Shown here: in pieces, positions 28,201-38,698 of the stretch
How the letters are laid out: every line of letters begins with the position of its first letter
Numbering within the stretch: the stretch's first letter is position 1
Assembly: GCA_030849465.1 (NCBI GenBank)
Contig: JARVLF010000019.1
Location: 372,001 to 436,000 of the forward strand
Direction: 5' to 3'
From: Moesziomyces globuligerus
Taxonomy: Eukaryota > Basidiomycota > Ustilaginomycetes > Ustilaginales > Ustilaginaceae
Length of the DNA: 64,000 nt
Notes under the pieces: model-generated
What the model was told of the DNA's origin: nothing
The model's input: the letters and a program-made list of their open reading frames with translations, nothing else
The model's database searches: none
Translations under genes and position numbers: made by a program

Positions 28201-28866
28201 CCTCGCAAGCCTCAACCCCCGCCCCGGTTAGGCAGTTCCAATGCGCTGTGCACTCCAGTATCGAATCGACACCTCGTATCCTTTGTTGACTGCAAGCGCA
28301 CGGAGAAATGCTGCTGCACCAGCGCAGAGAACAGCACCAAGAGGAGCGCGGAAGGCGACGCAGCGATGGTGGTTGACATCAGGCTGGCTCAGTCTGGTGG
28401 AAGTCGGCCCAGCTACGTCTCGAGCTGAATCGGCCATGCGGAGCGAGTGCAACTGGGTAGGCAACGGCGTGGCGTGCTAGCGAGCTTCCGTCGTTGCGAT
28501 GCGGACGCGCTTGGCACAGGTTCGCAGCGCAGTCCACGCAGGCAGCGTCGTGCGGACGATGCAGACGATGGAGGAGTATTCCTAATGTGATCAGGCAGGT
28601 TTGGCTGTCATCTTGATGTGGGATCCTGGGCGACACCGGTGGTCGGAAGCGCCTTCTGAGTCTCGCCGTCTGCGGCTTTGATTCGGGGTAGCGAGGCGGA
28701 CCGAGTGTCATCCCTGCGACGAGCTCGTTTGGGTTGCCGCTGTGACTAGTTCACGCATACTTCGTCTCTATCATCGCAACACCTGCGAAAGCTGCCTGAT
28801 TGCCATGAGCAGTCTAGAGTACAAATGGTCTACACGCCGCATGCTCGCCAGTGTTGGGTCGGGAGT
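28201..28866. other. Convergent 3' intergenic region
   Basis: 666 bp between two converging genes. No repeat, RNA gene or coding frame that I can support. Confidence 0.45.
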
Positions 28867-31800
28867 TTAGAACCGGCCAGCGTCCATCATCTGTGCCTCG
28901 ATGCCGAAGGCAGTATTTGCGAAGCCGCCATCTGCACCCACGCCCGTCTGGGCGAGCTGTTGCATCTGGCCGTCCTGCGCTGTTGTTGACTGGTCCTCAG
29001 TTCCACCGTCGGCCATCTGACCCATGCGGCTAAAGTAGGCGTCCCAGTTGGCAAAGTCGAGCGGAGCGCCAGGGATCGCATCGAGCATGTTCGGATCCAC
29101 GCGCGAGGCAAACATGCCCGCGGCCGAACTCGTCGACGACGCCTCGGCTCCTCCCGCACCACCCTCGCCCGCTCCGAGCACAAACTCGGCCGGCGCCCAG
29201 TAGGCATTGTTGAGGTGTGGGTTGAAGTTGAAGTTCGGGCTCGCGGGCGAGATGGCATTCTTGGCCACCGAGAGCTGCGTCCCTCCCATCGCACCCGTAC
29301 CACCGCCCAGCTGCAGGTTGCCAAAGTAGCCCCCACCACCACCACCTCCACCGCCGCCGTTGACGTTCGAGCTGCTGTCGTTGATACCCGGCTTCATGTT
29401 GGCCAGCGCGGCGAGGTTCGAGTCGAGGAACGCATTGCTGGCACTCAGACCGTCCGGCGCGATCGGCACCATCGTCAGCAGCCGCGTGCCCGAGCGCGTC
29501 ACGGGCCGCCCCTCGGCGTCCTGCCACACATCGCCACCGAGATGCGTCAGGTTGATGCCAGCATCCGTGCCAGCCGGCGCCTCGCCCAGCCCAGCACCAA
29601 CCGACGACGAAGGCGTCGCAGAGCTTATCGTCGGAACGCTGCCTGTGAGTGTCGATGTGCCGGTCGGCTGCTGTGCTCCCGACGCCGATATGGTCGTATT
29701 CAACCCGGCCGAGGCTGGCGAGGTGGAGGTGTTGACGCTGTTGAGCATGGCGAATCCGCCGTTGGCCAGCGCGGCGGCAAAGTTGTCCTGTGCCTCTTTG
29801 CCTGTCGCCAGTCCGAGCGCGGCGCGGTACTGCTCGTACGTCTGCCAACCGCCGTTCTGGTCGTTGCCCGTGCGCACGAGTGCGGGGATGCGGCTGCCGT
29901 CCTGCGTTTCCTGCATGATGATTGTGCCTTTCGGCAGATCGCGCAGCAGCAGCCTCTGGTCCGCAGCGATGTACACCCCGCCTCCTGGCCGCGATGCGTC
30001 GGGCTTGAACACGATCCCACGCACGTTCTCGCGCGACTTGCGGTTGGTGACGCCCGCCGTAGGATTGAGTGTACCGTTGGAGCGTGTGTTGGCATAGACA
30101 CCTGCCGTGCTGTCGCAGAGCAGCGAGATGACGCTGGCGGCCTTGCCGCGCATGCTGACGTCGTCCGGCTCGTGGTTCTCGCGGCGGTATCGGCCGACGA
30201 TGTCGTTGAGCTTCTTGAGCTGCACCTGTGCATTTGGGTCGCCGCGGCGGACAAACGCATGGTACTGCACCGTAGCGCACGACACCAGGCAGTACGAGAC
30301 GACCTGCATCGTGTCGAGGTAGAAGTCGTTCTTGTCGACCCACGCGATGGCTTCGGTCGAGTACTGGATGAGCGCGCTCATGCGGTCAATCGTAAGACTG
30401 AACTTGAGGTGCGTCGGGCAGATGTACGAGATGCGCATGAAGACGCGGAAGAAGAGCATCATCAGGCAGGCGAAGCCAACGTGCAGGATGCCGGCCGGAG
30501 CGCTCGAGTCGGCGCCCTGGAAGACGAGCTCGGACGGCAGCGCCGCCTTCCACGCATCGATGTCTCGCAGCAGGCTGAGGATCTCTTCGTCCGTGGCGTT
30601 CATGAGACCCGTCGGGCTGTAGATGGTCTTCATGACGCGGCCAAAGAGGATGGTGAGCTTGAGCATCTCGGTGTTGTACGCGAACGGTCGATCCGTCGAA
30701 GGGTCCGAGGGCAGGTCGCTCGGGGATCGCAAGATCTCAAAAGGCGAGGGCAGACGGACGTCGCAGTCGGTGAGGTCGATCATCATGGGGTGGCCTAGCG
30801 AGATGCTCTGCATGCGGTCAGCGGTGACGCAGCATCCCCAGATGCGCCGTTTCTGCTCGAGGAAGAAGGCATCGCGCGAAAGGTCGTCCTTGCCGCTGGC
30901 ATCACGGTGAAGTCCGAGATCCTGCGCCATGCGGATGGCCGCTCCAGTGCGGTTCCAGCAGCGGGTGCCGCTTTGCAGAGCCGCTGGCCCGTGTAGGTCA
31001 GCGTGCAAGGCCATGACGAGCAGGGCACGGACAGTGACCGAGTTGGAGGACGACAAAAAGTCGTTCTCGCGGAAGAGCGCATTGATGGTCATCTTGACCG
31101 CGCCGAGCACCTCCTTGGGCACCTCGCGGCTCAGTGCGGCGACGCCGCAGATGGCATAGAGCAAAAGCGGCGGCGTCGGTGAAAGATGGAGGAACTCGGA
31201 CTTGGTGACGACCGGAAAGAGCGTGGCGACCTTCTCGAAGTAGGTGTTGACGAGTTTCTCGGCCACGTCGCCAGCGAGGCGGCCCTTGATGGAGTCGGGG
31301 ATGCGCACGATCTCATCCTCGTCGAGGTCGGCGGTGGCGCTCGCATCCTTACCGGCGTCGGCGCCCGATGCAGCAAGGCGGCGTGTACGGTGGAAGCGGA
31401 TGATGCCATCGCCACTAGCGCCTACCTCGAAGGTCTGATTGTGCTTGATGTCGTGTGCCTCGATGGCGGCGCCGGGGATGAAGGCGGTGGAGTGGACAAT
31501 GTAGGCGATCGAGGTGGGCCCAAGCACGCGGGTATCCGGAGGTGGCGTACGTGATGGGCTCCTGCGCTGCGATTGCGTGGCCGAGCTGGAGGGATGCAGG
31601 TATGCATGTTGTGGTTGGATGCCGCCGAGCTGAGGCTGAGCTCCGGCGCCTGGGTAAAGGGAGGTGTGCTCTGGCATCACACGGGGCCCGTTCCACATCT
31701 GCTGGGGCACACCGCCGGCGGCTGCTTGAAATCCAGCAGGGTTGTGGAGGGCGCCCATGAAAGGCTGTGCACCGCCCATGATGGCGGCATAGGCAGGATG

Positions 31801-32352
31801 GCCGACGGGCAAATGCATGGGGAGCTGGCCGGGGAGGGCGCCGTTTGGACCCGAAGCAGCGGCCACGGCGGCAGCGGCGGCGGCCGCCTCCTCGGCCTCG
31901 CGCTGGTACTTCTTCTTGAATCTGGTCTCGGTGATGGGGAGGAAGAAGGTGCACTCGAAGCCGTACTGGCGGCAGTGTGCGCAGACGAGGCCGCCGTTGC
32001 CGTTGTTGACGGAGCCGACGGGGGGACCGCCGTCGTCGATGACGTCGCAGCGGATCTTTTTACGACGGCACGAGTCGCAGGCGCGGGCGGTCTTGATGCG
32101 CTTGTTGGAGGCGGCTTTTTCGGCCGAGCCTGGAGTGGATGAGTTGGTGTCCTTGGCGGCATGACCAGTGGAAGCTTCGGTGCCACTGGCGTCATTGGAG
32201 TCGAGGGTGGAGCTCCGTTCTTGCTTGAACGCTGGCTCGAGCTCGGAGTCTTTGCGCTTGTTGGCCCTGCTGCCTGGAGTGCTGGTGGAGCTGGAAGGCG
32301 TTTGGGCAGCCAGGCCCTCGGGCGAGAGCATGAAGCCAGTTGCGTCGCTCAT
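28867..32352 (-). CDS. Zn2Cys6 fungal-specific transcription factor with long inter-Cys loop
   Basis: 1161 residues, intronless, ATG at 32352. The zinc cluster is C92-X2-C95-X6-C102-X21-C124-X2-C127-X6-C134 (ACDSCRRKKIRCD ... CAHCRQYGFEC), followed by TFFLPITETRFKKKYQREAE. The 21-residue middle loop, rich in Gly/Asn, is much longer than the usual 5-12. The fungal_trans middle region runs ~360-700 (EKLVNTYFEKVATLFPVVTK, AIRMAQDLGLHRDASG, KRRIWGCCVTADRMQSISLG). The C-terminus is Gly/Ser/Ala-rich with a run of ten Gly. It is a nuclear DNA-binding regulator by family; target genes cannot be inferred. More than 2 kb upstream is gene-free, so its promoter or leader may be large. Confidence 0.9.
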   Translation of the reverse strand: MSDATGFMLSPEGLAAQTPSSSTSTPGSRANKRKDSELEPAFKQERSSTLDSNDASGTEASTGHAAKDTNSSTPGSAEKAASNKRIKTARACDSCRRKKIRCDVIDDGGPPVGSVNNGNGGLVCAHCRQYGFECTFFLPITETRFKKKYQREAEEAAAAAAAVAAASGPNGALPGQLPMHLPVGHPAYAAIMGGAQPFMGALHNPAGFQAAAGGVPQQMWNGPRVMPEHTSLYPGAGAQPQLGGIQPQHAYLHPSSSATQSQRRSPSRTPPPDTRVLGPTSIAYIVHSTAFIPGAAIEAHDIKHNQTFEVGASGDGIIRFHRTRRLAASGADAGKDASATADLDEDEIVRIPDSIKGRLAGDVAEKLVNTYFEKVATLFPVVTKSEFLHLSPTPPLLLYAICGVAALSREVPKEVLGAVKMTINALFRENDFLSSSNSVTVRALLVMALHADLHGPAALQSGTRCWNRTGAAIRMAQDLGLHRDASGKDDLSRDAFFLEQKRRIWGCCVTADRMQSISLGHPMMIDLTDCDVRLPSPFEILRSPSDLPSDPSTDRPFAYNTEMLKLTILFGRVMKTIYSPTGLMNATDEEILSLLRDIDAWKAALPSELVFQGADSSAPAGILHVGFACLMMLFFRVFMRISYICPTHLKFSLTIDRMSALIQYSTEAIAWVDKNDFYLDTMQVVSYCLVSCATVQYHAFVRRGDPNAQVQLKKLNDIVGRYRRENHEPDDVSMRGKAASVISLLCDSTAGVYANTRSNGTLNPTAGVTNRKSRENVRGIVFKPDASRPGGGVYIAADQRLLLRDLPKGTIIMQETQDGSRIPALVRTGNDQNGGWQTYEQYRAALGLATGKEAQDNFAAALANGGFAMLNSVNTSTSPASAGLNTTISASGAQQPTGTSTLTGSVPTISSATPSSSVGAGLGEAPAGTDAGINLTHLGGDVWQDAEGRPVTRSGTRLLTMVPIAPDGLSASNAFLDSNLAALANMKPGINDSSSNVNGGGGGGGGGGYFGNLQLGGGTGAMGGTQLSVAKNAISPASPNFNFNPHLNNAYWAPAEFVLGAGEGGAGGAEASSTSSAAGMFASRVDPNMLDAIPGAPLDFANWDAYFSRMGQMADGGTEDQSTTAQDGQMQQLAQTGVGADGGFANTAFGIEAQMMDAGRF

Positions 32353-34554
32353 GGTTTCGAGATTCGCTCTATCGACGAGGAGCTGGTATGCAAGGCGGTA
32401 TGGTCTGGCTCGGCGGGGCGATGAAGCGAGGCGGGGATAGCGATGCGATGGCTGTTCTAGGTCGAGAAGGCACGCGAGTGCATGACACCGGTGCGGGACG
32501 TGTATGCCTCCAGAGCGGGGGAGATGAACTCAGTCCGTGGACATTCCCGACCGCCAACGTTGTCGAGACAAAGAAAGCTGAGGAGGACGTGCGCCTGTTT
32601 AAGCTAGCGGGGTTGGGACGGACGAAGCCATGGACGTGTGTGGGAGGCGTTCGGCTGCGGTCTCCTTGCGAGGGGGAGGCGAGGAGGATGGATGCGAAGG
32701 CACGTTGAGGGAAGGAGAGCAGCTGCGATCGCGTGCGAGGCGTGCTGAAGGTGGATGGGAGCAGACGGAGCGGGTAGTATGATGGTGTTGGCGACGTTAC
32801 GTCGGAGTGGGAGAGGAAGGTGGGAGGAGGATGGGGACGAGCGAAGCGAGGCGTGGAGTGGATGAGTCGGGAATCAGCTCGGGGTGATGCAGAGGTGATT
32901 CCGGCGTCGTCGGCGATCGCAGGGACGGCTGTGTGGAGTAGGCGCAATCGCTGTGATATGGCTCCGACGCTTGGCCTTCTTGGCTGAAAGGCCTCTCTCT
33001 CTCCCTCCCTGCTTCCCTCTCTTTCTCCTTCAGGAACCGGAGCTGTTCGGGCTGCAGCGCTGCTGGCTCCGCGGAAGAGTCACAAATGAATCGCACTCGC
33101 GATGCCAGAATTTCTGGCATTTAGCGACGTGCCTCTGCTGGGTGGCTTGGGTGTCGAGCTGTGAGCAGAGCGAGCAAGCAAGCCCGTGGGGTTTGCAAGA
33201 CCGGAAAGCGAGCTGGAAAGATGCGGATCGGTGCTCCGTTCGGTAGCCGTTATCGTTGGCTGCTGTGCACCTGGCGCGCATCCGCCGTGCTGTACCAACG
33301 AGCTGGACGGGTGAGCTTGTTTGTGCACTGCGTGGCACGCCAACCAGGAACGCGCTTGTCGACTCGACAGCTTGGCCAGCCTCACCTGCATCGCCTCTGG
33401 GACCGACGTTTGGCTTCGTGGCACCTTGCCCTACGACGAGCGTAGCTGCTTGACCATCCGAGCGAGCGCATCCCAATCATACCGAGCCCAGCCGCCGGAT
33501 CGATGTGCCTTTTGTCTGTGGAACTCACCGCCTTCGCTCTCGCATTTTCGGCCAGAAAACTCCGATGGCGGGCGTGTCAGGCGCTGCAGCCCCAAGCCGC
33601 CAGATCGCAGTCGAGTGAGAGTGCCGCCAAAATGCAATGCAAGGGTTGCTTTTTCGTTTCCGAACTCGCACCTCTTGACGTCGCATTTCCGACGTTTATC
33701 GCTCGAGCGCCTAGCCCGAGCTCACATGGCCGGCCCACGAGCCGCTGCTTCGTATCCCGATGCGCTAGGCGTATGCTACGCTGCTGTACAGTATTTGCAG
33801 GCTCTGGCTCGCCATCGCATCGACCGCATTCGATATCTCGGCCAGCAACCTCGGACTCCGTGCCGACCAAGCTGTATGCTGTTGCGAACCTCAACTGCAG
33901 TTCGGCCCGGTAGGCTGGATCCGTCTGTGCCGACTCGTCGTCGGACTCGCATCGCCATACCATCCCTTGCCTCGGCGCAAGGATGCAGTGAGCGGCCCAC
34001 GTCGCATGTCGCACGTCGCACGAGTCTCATCCGAGCCACGCTAGCCAACGTCTGCACGCATGAATCCCGGTCGTCTGGCCATGCCTGCACAAAGCTCGCT
34101 TGCGCGCACCTCTCTCTGGGCCTAGGGCAGGCGGCCGCCGAAATCGCTCCGCCCGCCGGTTCGTTCCCTCGCTTCTTCCCCCGCACATCCGCCCTGCCTT
34201 TGCCCGGTCGCCACGTTCACATCGCCTGCGCTCCAGCACGGCGCATTCATCGACCAATCGAAGCGATCAAAAACAAAGCGTATCGCACTGTACCAGATAA
34301 CAATCAACTTCCGCCCCAAACGTGGCCATGCCGAGATGCCGGGGGCGCGTCGGAGAGCGAAGAATTGCAGAAATGTCGCGCTTCTCCTCTCGCCCAGGGT
34401 TCAGGGCGTTGGGGTCTGGCTCGGGCCTGTTTGCTTGCACCACCCTTAGCACGCCAGCCATCCAGATCGGGCCCAAACATCGGATGTGCTTGGCCGCCAT
34501 CGGCTGGACCGCATCGCCATGCGTCTAGCGCCACTCGCTCGCCTGTGCGGAATT
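32353..34554. promoter_or_regulatory. Long gene-free region upstream of Zn2Cys6 regulator
   Basis: 2.2 kb. The part nearest the regulator (32353-33000) is purine-rich on + and so pyrimidine-rich on the sense strand of the regulator, consistent with a long 5' leader. The rest has open frames in several registers, the longest 33321-34697 (+), but their Arg/Ser/Pro/Cys-rich composition and lack of motifs argue against coding. An uncharacterised lncRNA or lineage-specific gene cannot be ruled out. Confidence 0.4.
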
Positions 34555-35638
34555 CTAAGCTGCTCTCGCATCTGGGTCGCAGCCCTTTCCAAGCTCGCCA
34601 TTGGTGGGTATCGTCGTCGTCGCTTTCCGCCCAACGAGCTCGAACGTGGTCGCTCCGTCGATGCTCTCGACGTCTTGGGCGACCTGGACGATCTTGACGC
34701 CGTGTTGGTCGAGTTCGTGACCCAAGACCTGGCTGTCCGCGGCTAGCTCGAGGTCGATAAAGTCGAGGCTAGGGTTGGCGGTCCTTTCGCGATGGGATTT
34801 GAGAAACGTCTTCTGCGCCCGAAACATGCGGCAGGCCAAGATGCTCGAAATCACCGACTGCACGCGCACGGGCAGGTACGGATTGGCGAGTCGCTGTGCA
34901 AAGAGCATGGTGGCGACGATCGCGCCTGCCTTGAGCGCGATCGAGGTGAATCCGAACACCGCCGCTTCCCGCACCAGCTTGTTCTCCACCTCGCCCTTCC
35001 GGCTCCGCTGGCAAGCACGCGGGATGAGCACGGTGAGCATGAGCATCGCATCGGTCAGCATGGCCACCGCGAGCAGAGCCATGACCCAGTCTGGCACGAA
35101 CAGTGTTCCCGCCTGTCCATCCCAACGGGTGGAGAAGAGCTGCGTGACGATGCAACCGCTGAACTCGAACGCCAACAGCACTGCGACTAGAACCAGCAGC
35201 AGTCGCGGTCGATACGGATGCAGGATGAAGATCCGGTAGCCGATCAGCAGCGACGTCGCAGTCACGTTGGTGGGCAGGAAGACCGTACGCAGGCCCGAGA
35301 CGATCCGGATCGTCCGCAGAGACGGCGCAGACGGCGTGATCGTCAGACACGCAAAGAGTGTGATACCGATCGCAGTGGTGTACCGAGTAAGCAGGTAGGC
35401 GATCGGCTGGACGCGAAACAGGCGTTGCCGAATCATCGCCCCTACCAGCATCATGTCGAACCATACAAGCGACAAGGTCTCTACAAAACCGCACATTCGA
35501 GCGGTCAGCGCTGTGCGAGAGATGTCATAACAAAGAGAGCAGAAACTCACCTCCAAACACCAGGCCAGCCAGGATGGCGGTAATGTGCGTATCCACCAGC
35601 CTGATACCGAGCGCATTGTGCATCGCTGTCATCTCCAT
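34555..35638 (-). CDS. Multi-pass membrane protein (DUF6533-like, basidiomycete type)
   Basis: Two exons on the minus strand (35638-35551, then 35480-34555) give 337 residues. The intron starts GTGAGT and ends TTTTGTAG with a good branch site (GCTGACC) about 20 nt before the acceptor. A nearer in-frame CAG (intron only 40 nt) is less likely. About six to seven hydrophobic segments span the first ~260 residues, including FGETLSLVWFDMMLVGAMIR, LLTRYTTAIGITLFACLTIT, LLLVLVAVLLAFEFSGCIVT and ALLAVAMLTDAMLMLTVLIP, followed by a ~65-residue cytosolic tail. The layout resembles the DUF6533 membrane proteins common in basidiomycetes. No function is known for the family. Confidence 0.75.
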
Positions 35639-36261
35639 CTTGCGTTCGTTTCGCCCGGGGGGGCAGGCTAACTTTCGGTCAAGTATAGATGGCTATTGGT
35701 GTGTCTATCACCAAGCGACACCACTTGAGAGAGCGAGTGTGTCGGATTCATCTCGAGCCTGCTTGGGGGGTGGTTACATGATATAGGTCTCAGCAACCCC
35801 TCCACCATTTCCGTAGCGACGCAAGGCGGTCTTGTGATGCGGCGGAAGGCCTCTAGCGCTCCAACGCCGCGCTAAGCGCCATACTCGTCGCGCGCTCCTC
35901 CCGTACGGAGCGCAAAGAGGCTCGCCGCCTCTTCCCCACCGCCGTTGTCGTTCAACGGCTGCTGAACGACGCTTCATTCCGAACCCTGTCGGTCCAGACC
36001 ACTTCATCTCTTCGCCTCGCTTTGCAACTGCTTGCCGCGCGAGTCAAGTCTTGCTCGGGCATTTTCTTCCGTCCGCCGACAAGACGCGTCGGCAGTTGGC
36101 TCCGACCCGACGCTCGACTCCGTCAAGCTGCAGATGTACGATGATGCAAGCATGTGAGCTTCGCTGTTGTTTTGGCTGGCAAAGTGAAGTCGGGTGGGGA
36201 TACAAATACAAATGGCCGAACGAGAGGCGGATCTCGTACGGCGAAAAGAAGGAGGGGGGTT
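35639..36261. other. Intergenic region upstream of membrane-protein gene
   Basis: 623 bp. It holds a short homopolymer run (cccggggggg near 35657) and no recognisable gene or repeat. Confidence 0.4.
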
Positions 36262-36855
36262 TTAGGCGCCACGCGCTTTGATGGCCATGACGAGCTGAAC
36301 CTTCTTGCGGACCATGTCGGCGAACCTCCTTCGGTGGCGTTCGCTCTTCTTCCTCCTGCGTTCTTCGTTGGGTTTTTCGTACCTCTGCTGCAGCCGGAGT
36401 TCGCCGCGCACGTTGTTCTTCCTGAGCAGCGTGGACAGTTGCGCATACGCCCTGGCAGGGTCGGCCTGCGGAGTGACACGGATGCTTCGTCCGCTGAACG
36501 GTGTCGCAGGCCAGGACTGTTCGCCGTAGACGGCTCGATTGGCCCACTCCGCCTCGAGATCCTCGACGTAGCCCCGACGTCCGTCCGACGGGCGCGACAG
36601 ACGCGCAGATCCACCGCGCGTCGTCTTCTCCAAAGAGTCCGCAAGCGAGTCCAGGATCGCACTGTACGTAGAGGCAGCCGACCCCGGCGTAGACTTGGAT
36701 CCGGATCGTTGCGAATCCATCTGGCCCAGAGACGTAGAGGCAAAGCTACGACACAGCAGCTCCACATTGGCAACGGGCGTGGCTAGACGCTTCGAAGGTG
36801 TCGCAAGCACCGCACTGCGGAGAGGCCGCGCAAGAGCGCCGCGCAGCATCGACAT
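36262..36855 (-). CDS. MRP21: Mitochondrial small-subunit ribosomal protein bS21m
   Basis: 197 residues, intronless, from the ATG at 36855 (a second in-frame ATG is two codons on). The N-terminal ~40 residues are Arg/Ala/Ser/Leu-rich with no acidic residue, a mitochondrial presequence. The last ~75 residues carry the bS21 domain: GRSIRVTPQADPARAYAQLS, TLLRKNNVRGELRLQQRYEK, then the strongly basic PNEERRRKKSERHRRRFADM and KKVQLVMAIK. It is a small-subunit mitoribosome component. A disordered linker joins the presequence and domain, as usual for fungal Mrp21. Confidence 0.88.
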   Translation of the reverse strand: MSMLRGALARPLRSAVLATPSKRLATPVANVELLCRSFASTSLGQMDSQRSGSKSTPGSAASTYSAILDSLADSLEKTTRGGSARLSRPSDGRRGYVEDLEAEWANRAVYGEQSWPATPFSGRSIRVTPQADPARAYAQLSTLLRKNNVRGELRLQQRYEKPNEERRRKKSERHRRRFADMVRKKVQLVMAIKARGA

Positions 36856-37177
36856 CGTTGGCTACTGGTGTGTTGGTTTCGACCGTTAGGAGAATGGACG
36901 CAGTGTAATGTGATGGTGGTGAGGTGGTGGTCTCGAGCAAGGCAAGCCAATGCACGGGAGCCAGAAAAATTGGCTCATCAAAAGCTTCGCGTCCGTTCGG
37001 AGCCGAAATCCGGAGCAGAGCTTCGACACTCAATAATTCCAAATGTTTGTTAGACCTCGCGTGTTGCTGTGCTCAGATTCGCAGTCCTCAACAAGCCCAG
37101 CTTCGAGAGCATCTCGATTGCACACGATAGCAAAGATTCAGACGAAGTGTGATGAATTGACCTGACAAGCCAGGCGC
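36856..37177. promoter_or_regulatory. Intergenic region upstream of bS21m
   Basis: 322 bp upstream of bS21m and downstream of the next minus-strand gene. It is somewhat AT-rich (aataattccaaatgtttgtta near 37031). No other feature. Confidence 0.4.
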
Positions 37178-38698
37178 TCAATCGCTGTTGGGGGGCTCAT
37201 CGAGTGACGGCACGTCTTCGTCGCGACTCCAGCCCCGTTCGCGCAGCCTCTGCACCTCGACGAGCCACTCGCGCGCCGCCAGACTGATCTCGGCGTCCGT
37301 CACGAGAAAGTCGATCCTGTCCATGGTCTTCCGCAGCGTTTCCATCGCCACCTCGTCACCCTGTATATCGCTCCCTGAACTGATCTGAGGCGGCTCGACG
37401 GAGTCCACGTTCCGGCCTTTGCCTTTGTCTGCTCCGGTACCTCCGCTGGCTGCCGGATCGGGACGCGCCTTGCGTTCGAGCATGGAGCCGACAGTGACGA
37501 GGAGCGCACACGCACATTCGACTTCCCATTCCGACGGAATGTCGATGTACGCGGTGCGTGTGAGGAAGCGATCCAGCCATCGCGCAAGCACCTCGACTTC
37601 GACGACGTCGTGGAGCGCCAGCTCGCCCAGGAATCGGACCACATCGATGGCTACGAACTGATCGCGCTCCTCGCCCTCCTGCGCCCACACTTTGCGCAGC
37701 TCGGCCCTCCCCTTCCATTGACTGCCGCCTGCAAAGGAGGACCCCTCTGCGCCAAGAGTGGGGGGATCGAGCACCGTCCCGCCTTCGCCGGGCAGGGAAA
37801 GCCTGTTGTTGCTATCGACCAACGCCGCGCCGCGGTCGAGGATCTTGCCGAGCTCATCGTGGACGACGTTCGCAAAGAGCCTTCCGTGATGGAAGCGCTC
37901 CTTGCCCTGCGTGTGCACGCCGAGAAGCTGGCAGCAAAGCTCGGTAGCCTTGTCGAAGTCCTGGACAATCTTGGCCGAGACAAGCGCGAGGTGGGCTGCG
38001 GTATCGTAAGGCGCCAACGGATCCTCGAGCAGGTGGAAGAAGCCAGTGACGATGTGGCGGAAGAGATGGCTGCTGATGGCGCGCATCTTGGCCAGCCCGA
38101 GCGCGGAATGAGCGTCCTCGACGTACGAGTCGAGGCGGCAGATGGACGAAGTGAGCGAACGCAGAAATTCGATGCTGATAAGCCGCGGGGTCTGGCGCAG
38201 ATCGAGGTACTTGCTCAGAACTGCATCAATGTCGTCCTCGACACGGCTGATGTCGGCTTTGATCCAGGCTAGAAGCGCACTGCTGTACAAGGGTGTCTCT
38301 GGACTCGTCAGGTTAGATCTGCTGGGCGTGTCGTTTTGGAGCAGTTGCTCCACAGCTGGCTCAGGCTCCGGGGTGGGGGATCGGATCGTGATACGGGGGA
38401 CCTGTAGCCTTGCCTTGCCGCGTGGTCTGGACTGGAGCGGCGAAGGAGGCGAGGGGGAGGAGAGGGGACTTGGCGTCTCGGGCCGCGTTCTCTCTGCTTC
38501 CATGATGGTGGAATCCGATGCCACTGAATGGGCAGTGTTGTCGGACGTCCTGACGCGATGTTTGGCAGCATCCGAGATGCTTTTGTGGAGCTTGCCTGCC
38601 GCTGCTGGAGCAAGCTTGGTGCTGCTGATGCGTTTCGCTGCAGCTTGCTCTACGCTCAAGGATAACGCCTTGACCGGTCGAGTTTTGGGCTTGACCAT
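37178..38698 (-). CDS. Unrecognised protein, possible MIF4G-like domain
   Basis: 506 residues from the ATG at 38698, which sits in an ideal ACCATGG context. The frame extends upstream with further ATGs at 39013 and 39037 (105-113 more residues, Ser/Pro-rich), so a longer protein is possible. The N-terminal ~130 residues are disordered, basic, Ser/Pro-rich. From ~170 on the protein is helical: LAWIKADISRVEDDIDAVLS, SHLFRHIVTGFFHLLEDPLA, LFANVVHDELGKILDRGAAL. The stretch VVRFLGELALHDVVEVEVLA followed by WLDRFLTR and CACALLVTVGSMLERKA resembles the eIF4G-type MIF4G core (F-I/L-G-E-L ... LL-TVG). That match is a judgement by eye. If right, it may be a translation or mRNA-related adaptor; otherwise unknown. 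Confidence 0.7.
   Translation of the reverse strand: MVKPKTRPVKALSLSVEQAAAKRISSTKLAPAAAGKLHKSISDAAKHRVRTSDNTAHSVASDSTIMEAERTRPETPSPLSSPSPPSPLQSRPRGKARLQVPRITIRSPTPEPEPAVEQLLQNDTPSRSNLTSPETPLYSSALLAWIKADISRVEDDIDAVLSKYLDLRQTPRLISIEFLRSLTSSICRLDSYVEDAHSALGLAKMRAISSHLFRHIVTGFFHLLEDPLAPYDTAAHLALVSAKIVQDFDKATELCCQLLGVHTQGKERFHHGRLFANVVHDELGKILDRGAALVDSNNRLSLPGEGGTVLDPPTLGAEGSSFAGGSQWKGRAELRKVWAQEGEERDQFVAIDVVRFLGELALHDVVEVEVLARWLDRFLTRTAYIDIPSEWEVECACALLVTVGSMLERKARPDPAASGGTGADKGKGRNVDSVEPPQISSGSDIQGDEVAMETLRKTMDRIDFLVTDAEISLAAREWLVEVQRLRERGWSRDEDVPSLDEPPNSD

Noticed and set aside
33321..34697. 458-residue open frame on + strand upstream of the Zn2Cys6 regulator
   Set aside because: Its first codon is not in a supportable start context, composition is Arg/Ser/Pro/Cys-rich, competing frames overlap it on both strands, and I see no domain, signal peptide or splice evidence.
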